DNA of 64,000 nucleotides from Paraburkholderia acidisoli (GCF_009789675.1 NZ_CP046914.1:620001-684000), one strand, 5' to 3'. Shown: positions 9,268 to 19,424, numbered from the stretch's first letter. Notes: generated by a model from the sequence alone, not told the origin. Numbers and translations are program-made.

Positions 9268-10491
9268 TCAGCCCAGATGCGTGCGCATGCGCGTGCCGAA
9301 CGGGCGACGCTCGGCAGTGCCGGAGGCCGGAGTGGATGCGGCGGTGTCGCGGCTTTCACTCGACAGCAAAGCGCCGGTCGCGGTGTAACGCTGCACGGGA
9401 GCCAAGCGCATGCTGCCCGGCGCGGCGGCAGCGGGCACGGTGCGCGTGACCACGGCGCCGCTATTGGCGGAAGCTTCGGTGCGCGCCGTATCGGCATGGT
9501 GAGAGGCGGCTTCTGCACCGCTTTGCTGGGCCGAACGCGACACCGTTTGCTGAACGGCATGCGCCAGCGCCGGCGAAGCGGCGGCGGCGGGCGCGCCCGG
9601 ATGCTCGCGATCGATCCACTCGCGCGCCCAGCCGAAGGCGAAGTCACGCGCGTCGTCGCGGTCCTGGAAAGACGGCCCGATCAAGCCCGAGCGCTCCACG
9701 CGCTGGCCCTCCTGAAGGATCTCCACCGCCGCGCGGAACATGCGATTGCGCACGGGCTGCACGGTGAGGCTCAGCACGAAGCCGCGCCATTGCGCGACCT
9801 GCGTGGCGCCGCCGGGCGAGGCCTCGCTATTGGGCGGCACCACGCGCTCCTTGAGCGGCACGGCGCGCGACGCGGGCGTGCTCATGCGCGAGGAACCATG
9901 CGTGGCGTCCGCGCCCGCACGAACGGCGGCCACGGGTACCGGCGACGCCACGGGCGCCACGTGTTTATCGACAGGCACGACATGAGCGTGCGCCGCCGCC
10001 GGTATCTCACCGCCCGCGAGCTGACGCGTCATGCTCTCGATCGAATTGGCGAACGGCGTTTCGACGAGCGCCGCAACGGCCGCCGTGGGCGCCTGCCACG
10101 CTTCGGGACTCTTCCAGTACACGGCCGGCTGGCCGTCGTCTTCCGCGACCTCTTCCACCACCACCGCGACCGCTTGCACGGCCGGCTGCTGGGCGGGTTC
10201 CGGCACATAGACGAACTGACGCCCGCCCTGCGAAAGCAGGCCGACGAGTTCGATCAGCGTGCCATTCACGTGCCATTCCTCGAAACGGCGGCGGCACGTA
10301 GGGCCGGACGGATAGCGCGCCGGCAGACGCGACCACGATTCGCCCGTGGTCAAAATCCACAGCACGGCATTCGCCACCACGCGCGGTTCGGCACGAGGGC
10401 GACCGCGGCGGTTTAGCCTGATAGGCGGTTCATCGGATACGAGCGAAGACACCTGCGTCCACTCGTCGTCGCTCAACTCTACGAAATTCAT
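9268..10491 (-). CDS. domesticated IS5-type transposase N-terminal domain fused to a long Ala/Pro/Val-rich protein
   Basis: A 407-residue protein. Residues 5-90 match the N-terminal DNA-binding domain of IS5-family transposases: LSDDEWTQVSSLV, then RGRPRAEPRVVANAVLWILTTG, SWSRLPARYPSGPTCRRRFEEW. The DDE catalytic domain that should follow is absent. Instead come an Ala/Val/Pro-rich linker (about 95-230), a compact predicted alpha/beta segment (about 235-295, WRGFVLSLTVQPVRN to FAFGWAREWIDRE) and a low-complexity tail. No inverted repeats of an IS flank it. I infer a co-opted DNA-binding protein, perhaps a regulator of the adjacent bce genes. The ATG at 10491 has GGAGA upstream; an in-frame GTG at 10503 overlaps that site. 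Confidence 0.75.
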   Translation of the reverse strand: MNFVELSDDEWTQVSSLVSDEPPIRLNRRGRPRAEPRVVANAVLWILTTGESWSRLPARYPSGPTCRRRFEEWHVNGTLIELVGLLSQGGRQFVYVPEPAQQPAVQAVAVVVEEVAEDDGQPAVYWKSPEAWQAPTAAVAALVETPFANSIESMTRQLAGGEIPAAAHAHVVPVDKHVAPVASPVPVAAVRAGADATHGSSRMSTPASRAVPLKERVVPPNSEASPGGATQVAQWRGFVLSLTVQPVRNRMFRAAVEILQEGQRVERSGLIGPSFQDRDDARDFAFGWAREWIDREHPGAPAAAASPALAHAVQQTVSRSAQQSGAEAASHHADTARTEASANSGAVVTRTVPAAAAPGSMRLAPVQRYTATGALLSSESRDTAASTPASGTAERRPFGTRMRTHLG

Positions 10492-11147
10492 GCTGTTCTC
10501 CACGCAGCCGGACCGGGGCTGCTGTGACTGGGCATTCGCTCGCGGATCTCGCTGTCCGCGTTGGCTTGCCCGGTTGCACCATATGCTTATATGAAGGGTT
10601 CATTTGCGTCGCAGGCTGCACATGGGCAGTGCGCGCGTTCACGCTAATGACGCAATAAACGTGGTCTCACTCGTGCAAGGGAGAATTTGTGCAGGAAGCA
10701 TACCACCTGAAACCAGCCGATGAGGAGGGCCGTAATAAGTGTTACGGTTAGAAACATTATCGACCTTGATACGGCGCGATTGTTGCGAAAACCCCTGTAG
10801 ATAAGGGCTTTTCTAACAACGATGCCTTTGCAAGACCCTCTTTCATGCGACTTCGACAACTCACTCGCGCCGCCACGCGGGTTCAGACGAATAGTACCAG
10901 TTGAAGCTAAGCGCGCGCGACAGTCAAGCAGTAAACAACAGATAGCTATAGGTTTTAACCGCTGCGATATTCGTTGTGCACACAACCAGTGACACTTCGA
11001 TGAAGCGAGCATGCTCGCGGCATCGTTAATGCGAATTTCCTGTCTGCTTTCGCATTCGGCGACCGGGTTTCGCACGTTCACGCAACAAAGCCAACCGCGC
11101 CAATCCGTCTATAGTTGAAACACTTCAACTGCTTCGGAGACTCGTGT
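10492..11147. other. 656-bp intergenic region with several inverted repeats
   Basis: No convincing gene. It is less GC-rich than coding DNA. Inverted repeats seen: GTTGTG/CACAAC at 10973-10986, a perfect 14-bp palindrome GCGAGCATGCTCGC at 11005-11018, and GTTGAA/TTCAAC at 11114-11129. The region must contain the promoters of the divergent genes on either side. An open frame of 145 codons on the minus strand (10644-11081) has no family resemblance and no good ribosome site, so it is not called. Confidence 0.5.
11114..11129. promoter_or_regulatory. candidate operator upstream of DUF2501 gene
   Basis: Perfect inverted repeat GTTGAA-ACAC-TTCAAC, ending 18 bp before the start codon at 11148. Its position over the expected start of the transcript suggests a repressor site or a 5' hairpin. 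Function is inferred from position only. Confidence 0.4.
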
Positions 11148-11615
11148 ATGCAAACGTCTGCACCACGCATTGCCACCGCGCTGATGGCGTCCCTGACAAT
11201 CGCACTGCTTGCGCCCTGGGGCGCCGCGCAGGCCCAACTCGGCAATCTGCTGAACCAGGGCGGCAGCAACAGCGGCTCGGCACAGGGCGCGCTCGGCAAT
11301 CTGGGCGGCCTCGGCAATTCGCTTTCCGGCTCCTCCGTGACGTCGAGCAGCCTCGGCAACGTCACGGGCGTTCTCCAGTACTGCATCCAGAACAATTATC
11401 TGAATGCGAATAGCGCCAGCAACGTCAAAGACTCCCTGCTCAGCAAATTACCCGGCGGCGCCAATACGACCGACAGCGGCTACACCCAGGGCACGAGCGG
11501 CATACTCACCGCCGGCAACGGCTCGAAGCTCGACCTCTCGGGCGGCGGCCTCAAGGAAGCCGCCACGCGACAGGTCTGCGACAAAATCCTGAGCCAGGCG
11601 AAATCGATGCTGTAA
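11148..11615 (+). CDS. DUF2501 family secreted protein (YjjA-like)
   Basis: A 155-residue protein with a Sec signal peptide (MQTSAPRIATALMASLTIALLAPWGAAQA, cleavage likely after AQA). The mature part begins QLGNLLNQGG and is rich in Gly, Ser, Asn and Leu, then LGNVTGVLQYCIQNNYL, KDSLLSKL and a C-terminal KEAATRQVCDKIL. This arrangement, with two conserved cysteines, is that of the DUF2501 family (E. coli YjjA), a periplasmic protein of unknown role. GGAG lies eight bases before the ATG. An in-frame ATG at 11115 would add eleven residues ahead of the signal peptide and is not favoured. Appears monocistronic, with a hairpin downstream. Confidence 0.85.
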   Translation: MQTSAPRIATALMASLTIALLAPWGAAQAQLGNLLNQGGSNSGSAQGALGNLGGLGNSLSGSSVTSSSLGNVTGVLQYCIQNNYLNANSASNVKDSLLSKLPGGANTTDSGYTQGTSGILTAGNGSKLDLSGGGLKEAATRQVCDKILSQAKSML

Positions 11616-11640
11616 TCCGGGCCTCGTACGAACGGCCCCG

Positions 11641-11677
11641 CCGATGTGCGCGCGGTATGAGCGCCGCCGCACATCGG
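11641..11677 (+). terminator. hairpin after DUF2501 gene
   Basis: Ten-base arms CCGATGTGCG and CGCACATCGG, 25 bp after the stop codon. There is no T tract, so this is a possible factor-dependent end or a stabilising hairpin. Confidence 0.4.
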
Positions 11678-11808
11678 AGCAATTCGCGTGCCCCGACACT
11701 CGAAGAACGAGTGAGACCGCGCCGGGTCGAATACATTCCGGCTCAATTCCGGTCGATATCGCGAGTCCTCGTTGCCGTCTTCGCGCCATCGCGCCCGCCT
11801 TCGCCGCC

Positions 11809-12333
11809 ATGACCATGCGCCGCCAGCCTGCCCGCCCTTTTGCCCGCCTTGCCGCGCCGGTCACGGCTGCGGCGGCGGTCTCGTGTGCGAGCCGGGCGGT
11901 CTCCCGGCACGCCGCCGCGCTCCTCGCGGCGCTGTGCTTCGCGCCGCTTCGCGCGCCCGCTCAGGAGGCGCCACGCGATGCGCAATTCGACTGCAACTCG
12001 AATCCGCATGCGTTCATTACTACATTCATCGATGAAAAATCGATCGATCCCCAACCGAGTCGCGTCGAGGCGAATTCCGTCAATGCGTTCCGTCCGATTC
12101 ACGGCGCGCACATCAGCGCATTCGGTTTTCCGGTGTACGTGGTATTGGGTTACGACCGCGACGACGCGCTATTTCAGCACGGCGCCGGGAAGGAGATCGC
12201 CACGCCCCTGTATGGCGTGGTCGTGAATGCGCCCGCCGAGTCGGTGCGGGCGCGTGTGCGTCAGGCCAACAGCGACGCGACGGTGCATCCCGTCGTGCCG
12301 CTCGTGCTCACCGCCATCGTGTGTGGCGGCTAG
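11809..12333 (+). CDS. hypothetical secreted protein
   Basis: About 174 residues if the ATG at 11809 is used; a second ATG lies six bases on (11815). The N-terminus is basic and then Ala/Leu-rich (to about residue 48, ending APAQEAP), consistent with a long signal peptide. The mature part has one pair of cysteines (DCNSNP and the final IVCGG) and the stretch AFITTFIDEKSIDPQPSRVEANSVNAF. I do not recognise the family. Conserved-looking residues and good codon use argue for a real gene, but I see no clear Shine-Dalgarno. It converges on the DUF4337 gene 33 bp away. Confidence 0.6.
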   Translation: MTMRRQPARPFARLAAPVTAAAAVSCASRAVSRHAAALLAALCFAPLRAPAQEAPRDAQFDCNSNPHAFITTFIDEKSIDPQPSRVEANSVNAFRPIHGAHISAFGFPVYVVLGYDRDDALFQHGAGKEIATPLYGVVVNAPAESVRARVRQANSDATVHPVVPLVLTAIVCGG

Positions 12334-12366
12334 CACAATGAACCCGGTCAACCCAGGCGTAATCGA

Positions 12367-12969
12367 TCAGCCGCCGAAGAACGCCAGCGCGCCCATGGCC
12401 ACGCCAACAATGGCCGCGCCCACGGAAATCTTGAGCAGCCAGCGCCGGCGCGTGAGCAGCGTAATGGCCGTGAGGGCGATCGAAATCTGGATGAGCGTGG
12501 TGGCCTGCGCCCAGCGATGATGACCGTGCAGCAGTTTCTCGCTGCGCGCGTCGTCGTCTTCCACGGTCTTTTCGAGCGCTTCGGCCTTGGCGCGGATCGG
12601 CTCCTTCTGCTGCTTGTAACGCTCGGCGTCGCTCGCGAAGCGGCGTTGCGCGGCATCCGAATTCGGTGCGAGCGCAGAGAGTTCGCTGCCCAGTTCGGCG
12701 AGATTCTGCTTCTCGCCTTTCGCCTGGTAATACGCCCACTGATTCGCCGCTTCGGTTTTGTGAATGGCCGCTTCGTTCTTGTAATAGAGCGCGAGATTTT
12801 CGCTATTGCCGCTTTGATACGCGAAGATCGCGCCGATGGAAGCCAGAATGGCCGTCATCACCGCCATGCGGCCGGGAAACGAATCGGCGCTGCCGTGCGC
12901 GCCATGGCCCGACGCGGCGTGTTCGACCGCGTGATCGTGCGGCCCATGCACTTCATACTCTTCAGACAT
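12367..12969 (-). CDS. DUF4337 family membrane protein
   Basis: A 200-residue protein. After a His-rich hydrophilic N-terminus (EVHGPHDHAVEHAASGHGAHG) comes one membrane helix (about 38-56, MTAILASIGAIFAYQSG), a charged helical middle (KNEAAIHKTEAANQWAYYQAKGEKQNLAEL onwards) and two C-terminal helices ending in AFFGG. This is the DUF4337 layout; function is unknown. The ATG at 12969 has CGGAGAG seven bases upstream. Monocistronic, convergent with the gene before it. The His cluster could bind metal; that is a guess. Confidence 0.85.
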   Translation of the reverse strand: MSEEYEVHGPHDHAVEHAASGHGAHGSADSFPGRMAVMTAILASIGAIFAYQSGNSENLALYYKNEAAIHKTEAANQWAYYQAKGEKQNLAELGSELSALAPNSDAAQRRFASDAERYKQQKEPIRAKAEALEKTVEDDDARSEKLLHGHHRWAQATTLIQISIALTAITLLTRRRWLLKISVGAAIVGVAMGALAFFGG

Positions 12970-13380
12970 CCAGACACTCTCCGTTTCACTGACTGACCGC
13001 CCGATTGCGCCGTCGTTCTCGCGACGACATGCGCGGCGCGCGCCAGACTTCCCCGGGCGGCGCGCCATGCGGAACGCTAATTATCGTGAGCGCGGCCCGC
13101 TTGTCCAGTACCCAATTTGCATCCGTTGTAACGAAAGCCGAATTCGCGTTTATCCGGGATTGTCGAAAGCAAAACGTAGGTTTTATCGACTATTCATTGT
13201 CTATTCACCGCAATCGCGATTGGCGACGCCGCAACGGGTCGCCCTAACCCCCGCCATATTCTTCCGCCCGCTTCCCGTCTACCCACCCTACGCACGCAGG
13301 CGTTCGATAACGTGGCGTTCGCCGATTTCGCGTGGCGCGCTTCGTTGCGCGGCCACGCATCGTTCGCCCTGGAGACCGCC
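12970..13380. other. intergenic region, nothing assigned
   Basis: About 410 bp between divergent starts. Short open frames here show no family features. It must carry the promoters of both neighbours. The frame of the downstream regulator is open back to 13312, so part of 13240-13380 could be decayed coding sequence. Confidence 0.4.
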
Positions 13381-13977
13381 ATGGGGCCGCAAGCCGCCAG
13401 TGATGCCGATGCGCCCGGCGCCGCGCTCGACGCGCTCGCGCACGGCGTGCTGATCGTGAATGCCGAAGCGCGCATCGTGTTCGCCAACCGCGCGGCCACG
13501 GCCATGCTCACGCGCGCGAACGGCTTGCGGAGCGACAGCGCTGCATTGAGCGCCTGCGACGCCGGCGACACGCAGCGACTGCGTACGTTGATCGCGCGGG
13601 CCGCGAATGCCGATGCGCGCGCGCGTCTGGGGGGCGCCATGCTGATCCGCCGCCCGGCCCCCGAAGAAGCTTTGCAGACACTGATTTCCCCGCTGCGCGC
13701 GCGCAGCACGGCCATGCTCATCGCGATCGACCCGCAAGCCGCGCGGCGCGGCGTGGAAACGCGGCTCATCGCGTTGTTCGGGCTCACGCCCGCCGAAGCG
13801 CGCGTGGCCTGCGAAGTCGGCAACGGCCTCAACCCGAAAGACGTGGCCGAAGCGCTGCGCATTCTGCCTTCGACCGTGCGCACGCATCTGCATCACGTGT
13901 TCGAGAAGACGGCCACGCACCGCCAGGCGGACTTGATGTGGCTGATCGCGCAACTGGCCATCGCACGCAGCGACTAA
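13381..13977 (+). CDS. PAS-like / LuxR-type helix-turn-helix regulator, short form
   Basis: A 198-residue protein from the ATG at 13381, which has GGAG six bases upstream. The N-terminal half (DALAHGVLIVNAEARIVFANRAATAML) is the opening of a PAS-like sensor domain. The C-terminal 60 residues (FGLTPAEARVACEVGNGLNPKDVAEALRILPSTVRTHLHHVFEKT) form a LuxR/GerE helix-turn-helix, with STVRTHLHHVFEKT as recognition helix. Regulators of this type in Burkholderiaceae that I know are usually longer, with an extra N-terminal region. The open frame continues upstream to a GTG at 13312. It may be N-terminally truncated. Target genes unknown. Confidence 0.8.
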   Translation: MGPQAASDADAPGAALDALAHGVLIVNAEARIVFANRAATAMLTRANGLRSDSAALSACDAGDTQRLRTLIARAANADARARLGGAMLIRRPAPEEALQTLISPLRARSTAMLIAIDPQAARRGVETRLIALFGLTPAEARVACEVGNGLNPKDVAEALRILPSTVRTHLHHVFEKTATHRQADLMWLIAQLAIARSD

Positions 13978-14002
13978 CGGTGCGCATCGGCATCGAAAAC
14001 AA

Positions 14003-14034
14003 AACGGCCCGCGCAGTGCCTTGCGCGGGCCGTT
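14003..14034 (-). terminator. rho-independent terminator of the liv operon
   Basis: Perfect 13-bp arms AACGGCCCGCGCA and TGCGCGGGCCGTT around a six-base loop, 46 bp beyond the livF stop. On the minus strand the stem runs into TTTTGTTTTC, the expected U tract. It also lies after the plus-strand regulator, where no T tract follows. Confidence 0.85.
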
Positions 14035-14055
14035 CACAAAACACCCTGTTTTGTG
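14035..14055. repeat. second perfect hairpin next to the liv terminator
   Basis: Nine-base arms CACAAAACA and TGTTTTGTG around CCC, directly abutting the stronger hairpin. Read on the minus strand it comes first after livF, giving tandem hairpins. Confidence 0.6.
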
Positions 14056-14079
14056 GGCTCAAATCATCGCATGCCCAAA

Positions 14080-14780
<701 letters not shown>

Positions 14781-14781
<1 letters not shown>

Positions 14782-15551
14782 CAGTCCTCTCCGAGATACG
14801 CCTTGATCACGCGCGGGTCGTTGCGCACTTCATCGGGTTTGCCGATCATGATCGGCTTGCCGTGCTCCATCACCAGAATGCGGTCGGACACGCCCATCAC
14901 GAGGCTCATGTCGTGTTCGATCAGGAGTACGGAGATTCCGAACTCGTTGCGCAAACCGTCGACCATCTGCTGCAACTCGATCTTTTCCTGCGGATTCAAA
15001 CCGGCCGCGGGTTCGTCGAGCATCAACAGACGCGGGTCGGTGATCATGCAGCGCGCGATTTCGAGCCGGCGCTGATGGCCGTACGAAAGCGTGCCGGCTT
15101 CGCGATTCGCCACCTGCGTGAGGCCCACGCGTTCGAGCCAGTACGCGGCACGTTCGAGCGCGGCGCGTTCGGCGCGGCGAAACGCGGGCGTCGCGAGCAG
15201 GCCGCTCAGCATGTTGCGATTCACCTTCAGGTGCTGCGCGACCATGAGATTTTCCAGCACCGTCAACTGCTTGAAGAGACGAATGTTCTGGAACGTGCGC
15301 ACGAGACCGCGACGCGCGACCTGGTGGCTCGGCTGACCCGTGATGGCATGGCCGTCGAGCACGATGTCGCCAGCCGTGGGCCTGTAGAAACCGCCCACGC
15401 AATTGAACACCGTGGTCTTGCCCGCGCCGTTCGGCCCGATGATGGCGAACACCTCGTTCGGACGCACGTCGAAATCGATGCCGTCCACGGCCAGCAAACC
15501 GCCGAAGCGCATCTGCAAGCCCGCTACTTTCAATAACGCCTGTGCGCTCAT
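14781..15551 (-). CDS. livG: branched-chain amino acid ABC transporter, ATP-binding protein LivG
   Basis: A 256-residue ATPase. Walker [10 protein letters not shown] is near residue 39, the signature region is [16 protein letters not shown], and Walker B is [13 protein letters not shown]. The [13 protein letters not shown] segment is typical of LivG. The ATG at 15551 overlaps the livM stop as ATGA. The frame stays open well upstream inside livM, which is a shadow effect of GC-rich codons. Confidence 0.95.
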
Positions 15552-16828
15552 TGCGGCAACTCCACGTGCGGACGACTCGCGGGCAGCAGGCCCTGCGGAC
15601 GCCACATCATCATCAGCACCATCACCAGACCGAAGATCAGCATGCGGTATTCGGCGAAGCCGCGTGCCACTTCCGGCAGCGCGGTCAGCAGGATCGCCGC
15701 GAGCACCACGCCCAGTTGCGAACCCATGCCGCCGAGCACGACCACGGCGAGGATCAGCGCCGACTCGATGAACGTGAACGACTCCGGCGTGACGAGACCC
15801 TGGCGCGCCGCGAAGAACGCGCCCGCGAGACCCGCGAACGAGGCGCCCAGCGTGAACGCCGAGAGCTTGATGCGCGTGGGATTCAAGCCGAGCGAACGGC
15901 AGGCGATCTCGTCTTCGCGCAGCGCTTCCCACGCGCGCCCCATCGGCATACGCAGCAGGCGGCTCGTGACGAACAGCGTGAACGCCACCAGCACGAGCGC
16001 GAGCAGATACAGGAAGATCACCATGTGCTCGCCGTTGTACGGGATGCCGATCAGTTCGTTGAACGTCTTCGCGCCTTCCACGCTGGCGTGGCGCGCGAGT
16101 TCGTAACCGAACACCGTGGGCTTCGGAATGCCCGAGATGCCGTCCGGACCGCCCGTGATGCTCGTGAGATTGTTGAGCAGCAAACGGATGATTTCCCCGA
16201 AGCCGAGCGTGACGATCGCGAGATAGTCGCCGCGCAAACGCAGCACCGGGAAGCCGAGCACGAAGCCGAACGCCGCCGAAGCGAGCGCCGCGAGCGGCAG
16301 GCATTCCCAGAACGTGAAGCCGAAATACTGGTTGAGCAGCGCATACGTATAGCCGCCCACCGCGTAGAAGCCCACGTAACCGAGGTCGAGCAGACCCGCG
16401 AAGCCCACCACGATGTTGAGGCCGAGGCCAAGAATCACGTAGATGAGCGCGAGCGTGGCGACGTCGATCGAGCCGCGCGAGCCCATCAGCGGAAACACCA
16501 CGCCGAAGGCGAGCAGCACCCAGATCGCCATGCGTTGCTGACGCGCGCCGAGCGCGGGGGTTTTCGGCAAACGCACGCTACTGGTTGCGCGCACAACCAA
16601 CGGCTTGACGAGCTGGAACACGAACACCACGGCCGCGGCGATCCACACGGGCCGCCAGTGCTGCTGCAGCACGACCTGATAGCCGTCGAGCGTGAGTTGC
16701 AAGCCGAGGATCGGCGCGGTGAGGATGATGGTCGCGATGGCGGCGGCGAACGCGCCCTTCAACGTCTGCGACGAAGACGGGCCGTGACCGCGCTGGGCGG
16801 CCACGCGAACCGGAACAGATTGGCTCAT
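15548..16828 (-). CDS. livM: branched-chain amino acid ABC transporter, permease LivM
   Basis: A 426-residue permease with about ten hydrophobic segments. The first 110 residues carry extra helices before the core, as in long LivM proteins. The core contains [31 protein letters not shown] and the cytoplasmic EAA-like loop [24 protein letters not shown]. The ATG has GAGG five bases upstream and is only 8 bp after the livH stop. It overlaps livG at its other end. Confidence 0.95.
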   Translation of the reverse strand: MSQSVPVRVAAQRGHGPSSSQTLKGAFAAAIATIILTAPILGLQLTLDGYQVVLQQHWRPVWIAAAVVFVFQLVKPLVVRATSSVRLPKTPALGARQQRMAIWVLLAFGVVFPLMGSRGSIDVATLALIYVILGLGLNIVVGFAGLLDLGYVGFYAVGGYTYALLNQYFGFTFWECLPLAALASAAFGFVLGFPVLRLRGDYLAIVTLGFGEIIRLLLNNLTSITGGPDGISGIPKPTVFGYELARHASVEGAKTFNELIGIPYNGEHMVIFLYLLALVLVAFTLFVTSRLLRMPMGRAWEALREDEIACRSLGLNPTRIKLSAFTLGASFAGLAGAFFAARQGLVTPESFTFIESALILAVVVLGGMGSQLGVVLAAILLTALPEVARGFAEYRMLIFGLVMVLMMMWRPQGLLPASRPHVELPQ

Positions 16829-16835
16829 ATCGACC

Positions 16836-17762
<927 letters not shown>

Positions 17763-17830
17763 GCGTAAGCCCCGCGGCCGTGCAGCCGGTAAGAGACCTT
17801 GAAACCGTGGCGATTCCCGCTCGGGTGTTG

Positions 17831-17890
17831 GTTGCGCGCGCAACTTTCATGAGGCGATCATGAAAACGCCCCGCCGCGCGGGCGGGGCGT
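17831..17890 (-). promoter_or_regulatory. cluster of three inverted repeats between livK and livH (attenuator-like)
   Basis: Three adjacent structures: ACGCCCCGCC/GGCGGGGCGT with a five-base loop (17866-17890), TTTCATGA/TCATGAAA with a five-base loop (17845-17865), and a 14-bp palindrome GTTGCGCGCGCAAC (17831-17844). On the minus strand the GC hairpin follows livK by 18 bp and runs into TTTTC. I infer partial termination or mRNA protection, so that the binding protein is made in excess over the permease and ATPase. Confidence 0.65.
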
Positions 17891-17908
17891 GCGAAATGCG
17901 CGCGGGAA

Positions 17909-19036
17909 TCAGTTCGCGGCGGTCTTGGTGGCGTCCTTGTGCCACGTGTAGACGACGAAGCGGAACGACTTCAGGTCGCCCTGCTTGTCGTACTCGACCT
18001 TGCCGATCGGCGTGTTGAACGCGTTGGCATGCAGGTAAGCGGCAACCTTGGTCGGGTCGGTGCTCTTCGCGCCCTTGATGCCGTCGGCGATCACTTCCAC
18101 GGCCGCGTAGGCGGGCATCTGGAACGGACCGTTGGCGTCGCGCTTCGCGTCGGCGAACGCCTTCACGAGCTTCGCGTTGGCGGGATCGGCGGCGAAGTCG
18201 GCGGGCAGCGTGACGAGCATGCCTTCCGAAGCCGGACCGGCGATCGCGGTGACGTCCTTGTTGCCCACGCCTTCGGGGCCCATGAACGTGGCCTTCACGC
18301 CCTGTTCACGCGACTGGCGCATCAGCAGACCCATTTCCGGGTGATAGCCGCCAAAGTAGACGAAGTCCACGCCTTGCGACTTGAGCTTGGTGACGACGGC
18401 CGAGTAGTCCGAATCGCCGGCGTTGATGCCTTCGAACACCACAACCGGAATGTGCGCCTTGTCGAGCGCGGCCTTCACCGAGGTGGCGATGCCCTGGCCG
18501 TACGACTGCTTGTCGTGCAGGATCGCGACCTTCTTCGGCTTGACCTTGTTGATGATGTACGCGGCGGCTGCCGGACCTTGCTGGTCGTCGCGGCCGATCG
18601 TGCGGAAGATGAACTGGCGCTTCTTGCCTTCGGTCAGTTGCGGCGCGGTCGCCGACGGCGTGACCATCACGACGCCTTCGTTCTCGTAGATGTCCGATGC
18701 GGGGATCGTGGAGCCCGAGCACACGTGGCCGACCACGTACTGAATGTGCTGCGAGACGATCTTGTTGGCAACGGCCACGGCCTGCTTCGGCTCGCACGCG
18801 TCGTCCATCAGCACGGCTTCGAGCTTGTTGCCGTTCACGCCGCCCGCGGCATTGATCTGCTCGATCGCGGTCAGCGCGCCTGCCTTGACCATGTCGCCGT
18901 ACTGGGCGACGGGGCCGCTGAACGGACCGGCGATGGCGATCTTGACGGTGTCTGCGTGCGCGTTTGCACCAAATGCGAGCAGCGCGGCGGCGAGGGAAAC
19001 GGAGGTAAGGCGGGTAAGGCGTGACAGCGACGTCAT
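17909..19036 (-). CDS. livK: branched-chain amino acid ABC transporter, periplasmic binding protein
   Basis: A 375-residue Leu/Ile/Val-binding protein (type I periplasmic binding fold). The signal peptide is MTSLSRLTRLTSVSLAAALLAFGANAHA, then DTVKIAIAGPFSGPVAQYGDMVKAGA. Conserved family segments VVGHVCSGSTIPASDIY and VAILHDKQSYGQG are clear, with a cysteine pair near DACEP and HVCSG. The ATG has GAGGAG six bases upstream. It heads the operon, upstream of the hairpin cluster that separates it from livHMGF. The exact substrate cannot be read from the sequence. Confidence 0.93.
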   Translation of the reverse strand: MTSLSRLTRLTSVSLAAALLAFGANAHADTVKIAIAGPFSGPVAQYGDMVKAGALTAIEQINAAGGVNGNKLEAVLMDDACEPKQAVAVANKIVSQHIQYVVGHVCSGSTIPASDIYENEGVVMVTPSATAPQLTEGKKRQFIFRTIGRDDQQGPAAAAYIINKVKPKKVAILHDKQSYGQGIATSVKAALDKAHIPVVVFEGINAGDSDYSAVVTKLKSQGVDFVYFGGYHPEMGLLMRQSREQGVKATFMGPEGVGNKDVTAIAGPASEGMLVTLPADFAADPANAKLVKAFADAKRDANGPFQMPAYAAVEVIADGIKGAKSTDPTKVAAYLHANAFNTPIGKVEYDKQGDLKSFRFVVYTWHKDATKTAAN

Positions 19037-19250
19037 CAGGAGCTCCTCGATTGTTTTCGGGTCAACCGGGCAAACGGAATGACCTGCGCAAACGAACAGC
19101 GCCCCAATGCTAAACCCTTGGAGAACAACCACGACGGGCATCGAAAAGACGTGACGGGGCCCGGCGAGTATCAGTGCCTGGGTAGGCAGCTGAGTTCGGA
19201 GAATCTGCTCTGTTACAGACTCTGTTGCGCAAGCGATCCGCCTGCCCCGT

Positions 19251-19424
19251 TCACTGCATTTTGTTCCGGAAAGGTGGCCCGGCCAAAATCAGCGACTCGC
19301 GGATGCTATCAATAATCCCTTTCCCGTGCAACTGCGCGCCGGCTTCGATCTCAATCGGGGTTTTGATATCGATCAGTCGAACAAAGCGCCGAGAAGCGCT
19401 TGAATAGACTCGGAAAATTCTCAT
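19251..19424 (-). CDS. possible small protein, 57 residues
   Basis: An open frame starting MRIFRVYSSASRRFVRLIDI and ending GPPFRNKMQ. The middle, KTPIEIEAGAQLHGKGIIDS, has the balanced composition of a folded protein rather than the Arg/Ala/Pro-rich look of antisense frames here. It lacks a good Shine-Dalgarno (only CCGGAA next to the ATG). I do not recognise it. It could be a small gene or the remnant of a larger one. Confidence 0.35.
   Translation of the reverse strand: MRIFRVYSSASRRFVRLIDIKTPIEIEAGAQLHGKGIIDSIRESLILAGPPFRNKMQ

Noticed and set aside
9268..10491. intact IS5 insertion sequence
   Set aside because: Only the N-terminal transposase domain is present, no DDE domain and no terminal inverted repeats or target duplication were seen.
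10644..11081. 145-codon minus-strand frame upstream of the DUF2501 gene
   Set aside because: One hydrophobic stretch near the end, but otherwise no family features, poor codon pattern and no ribosome site.
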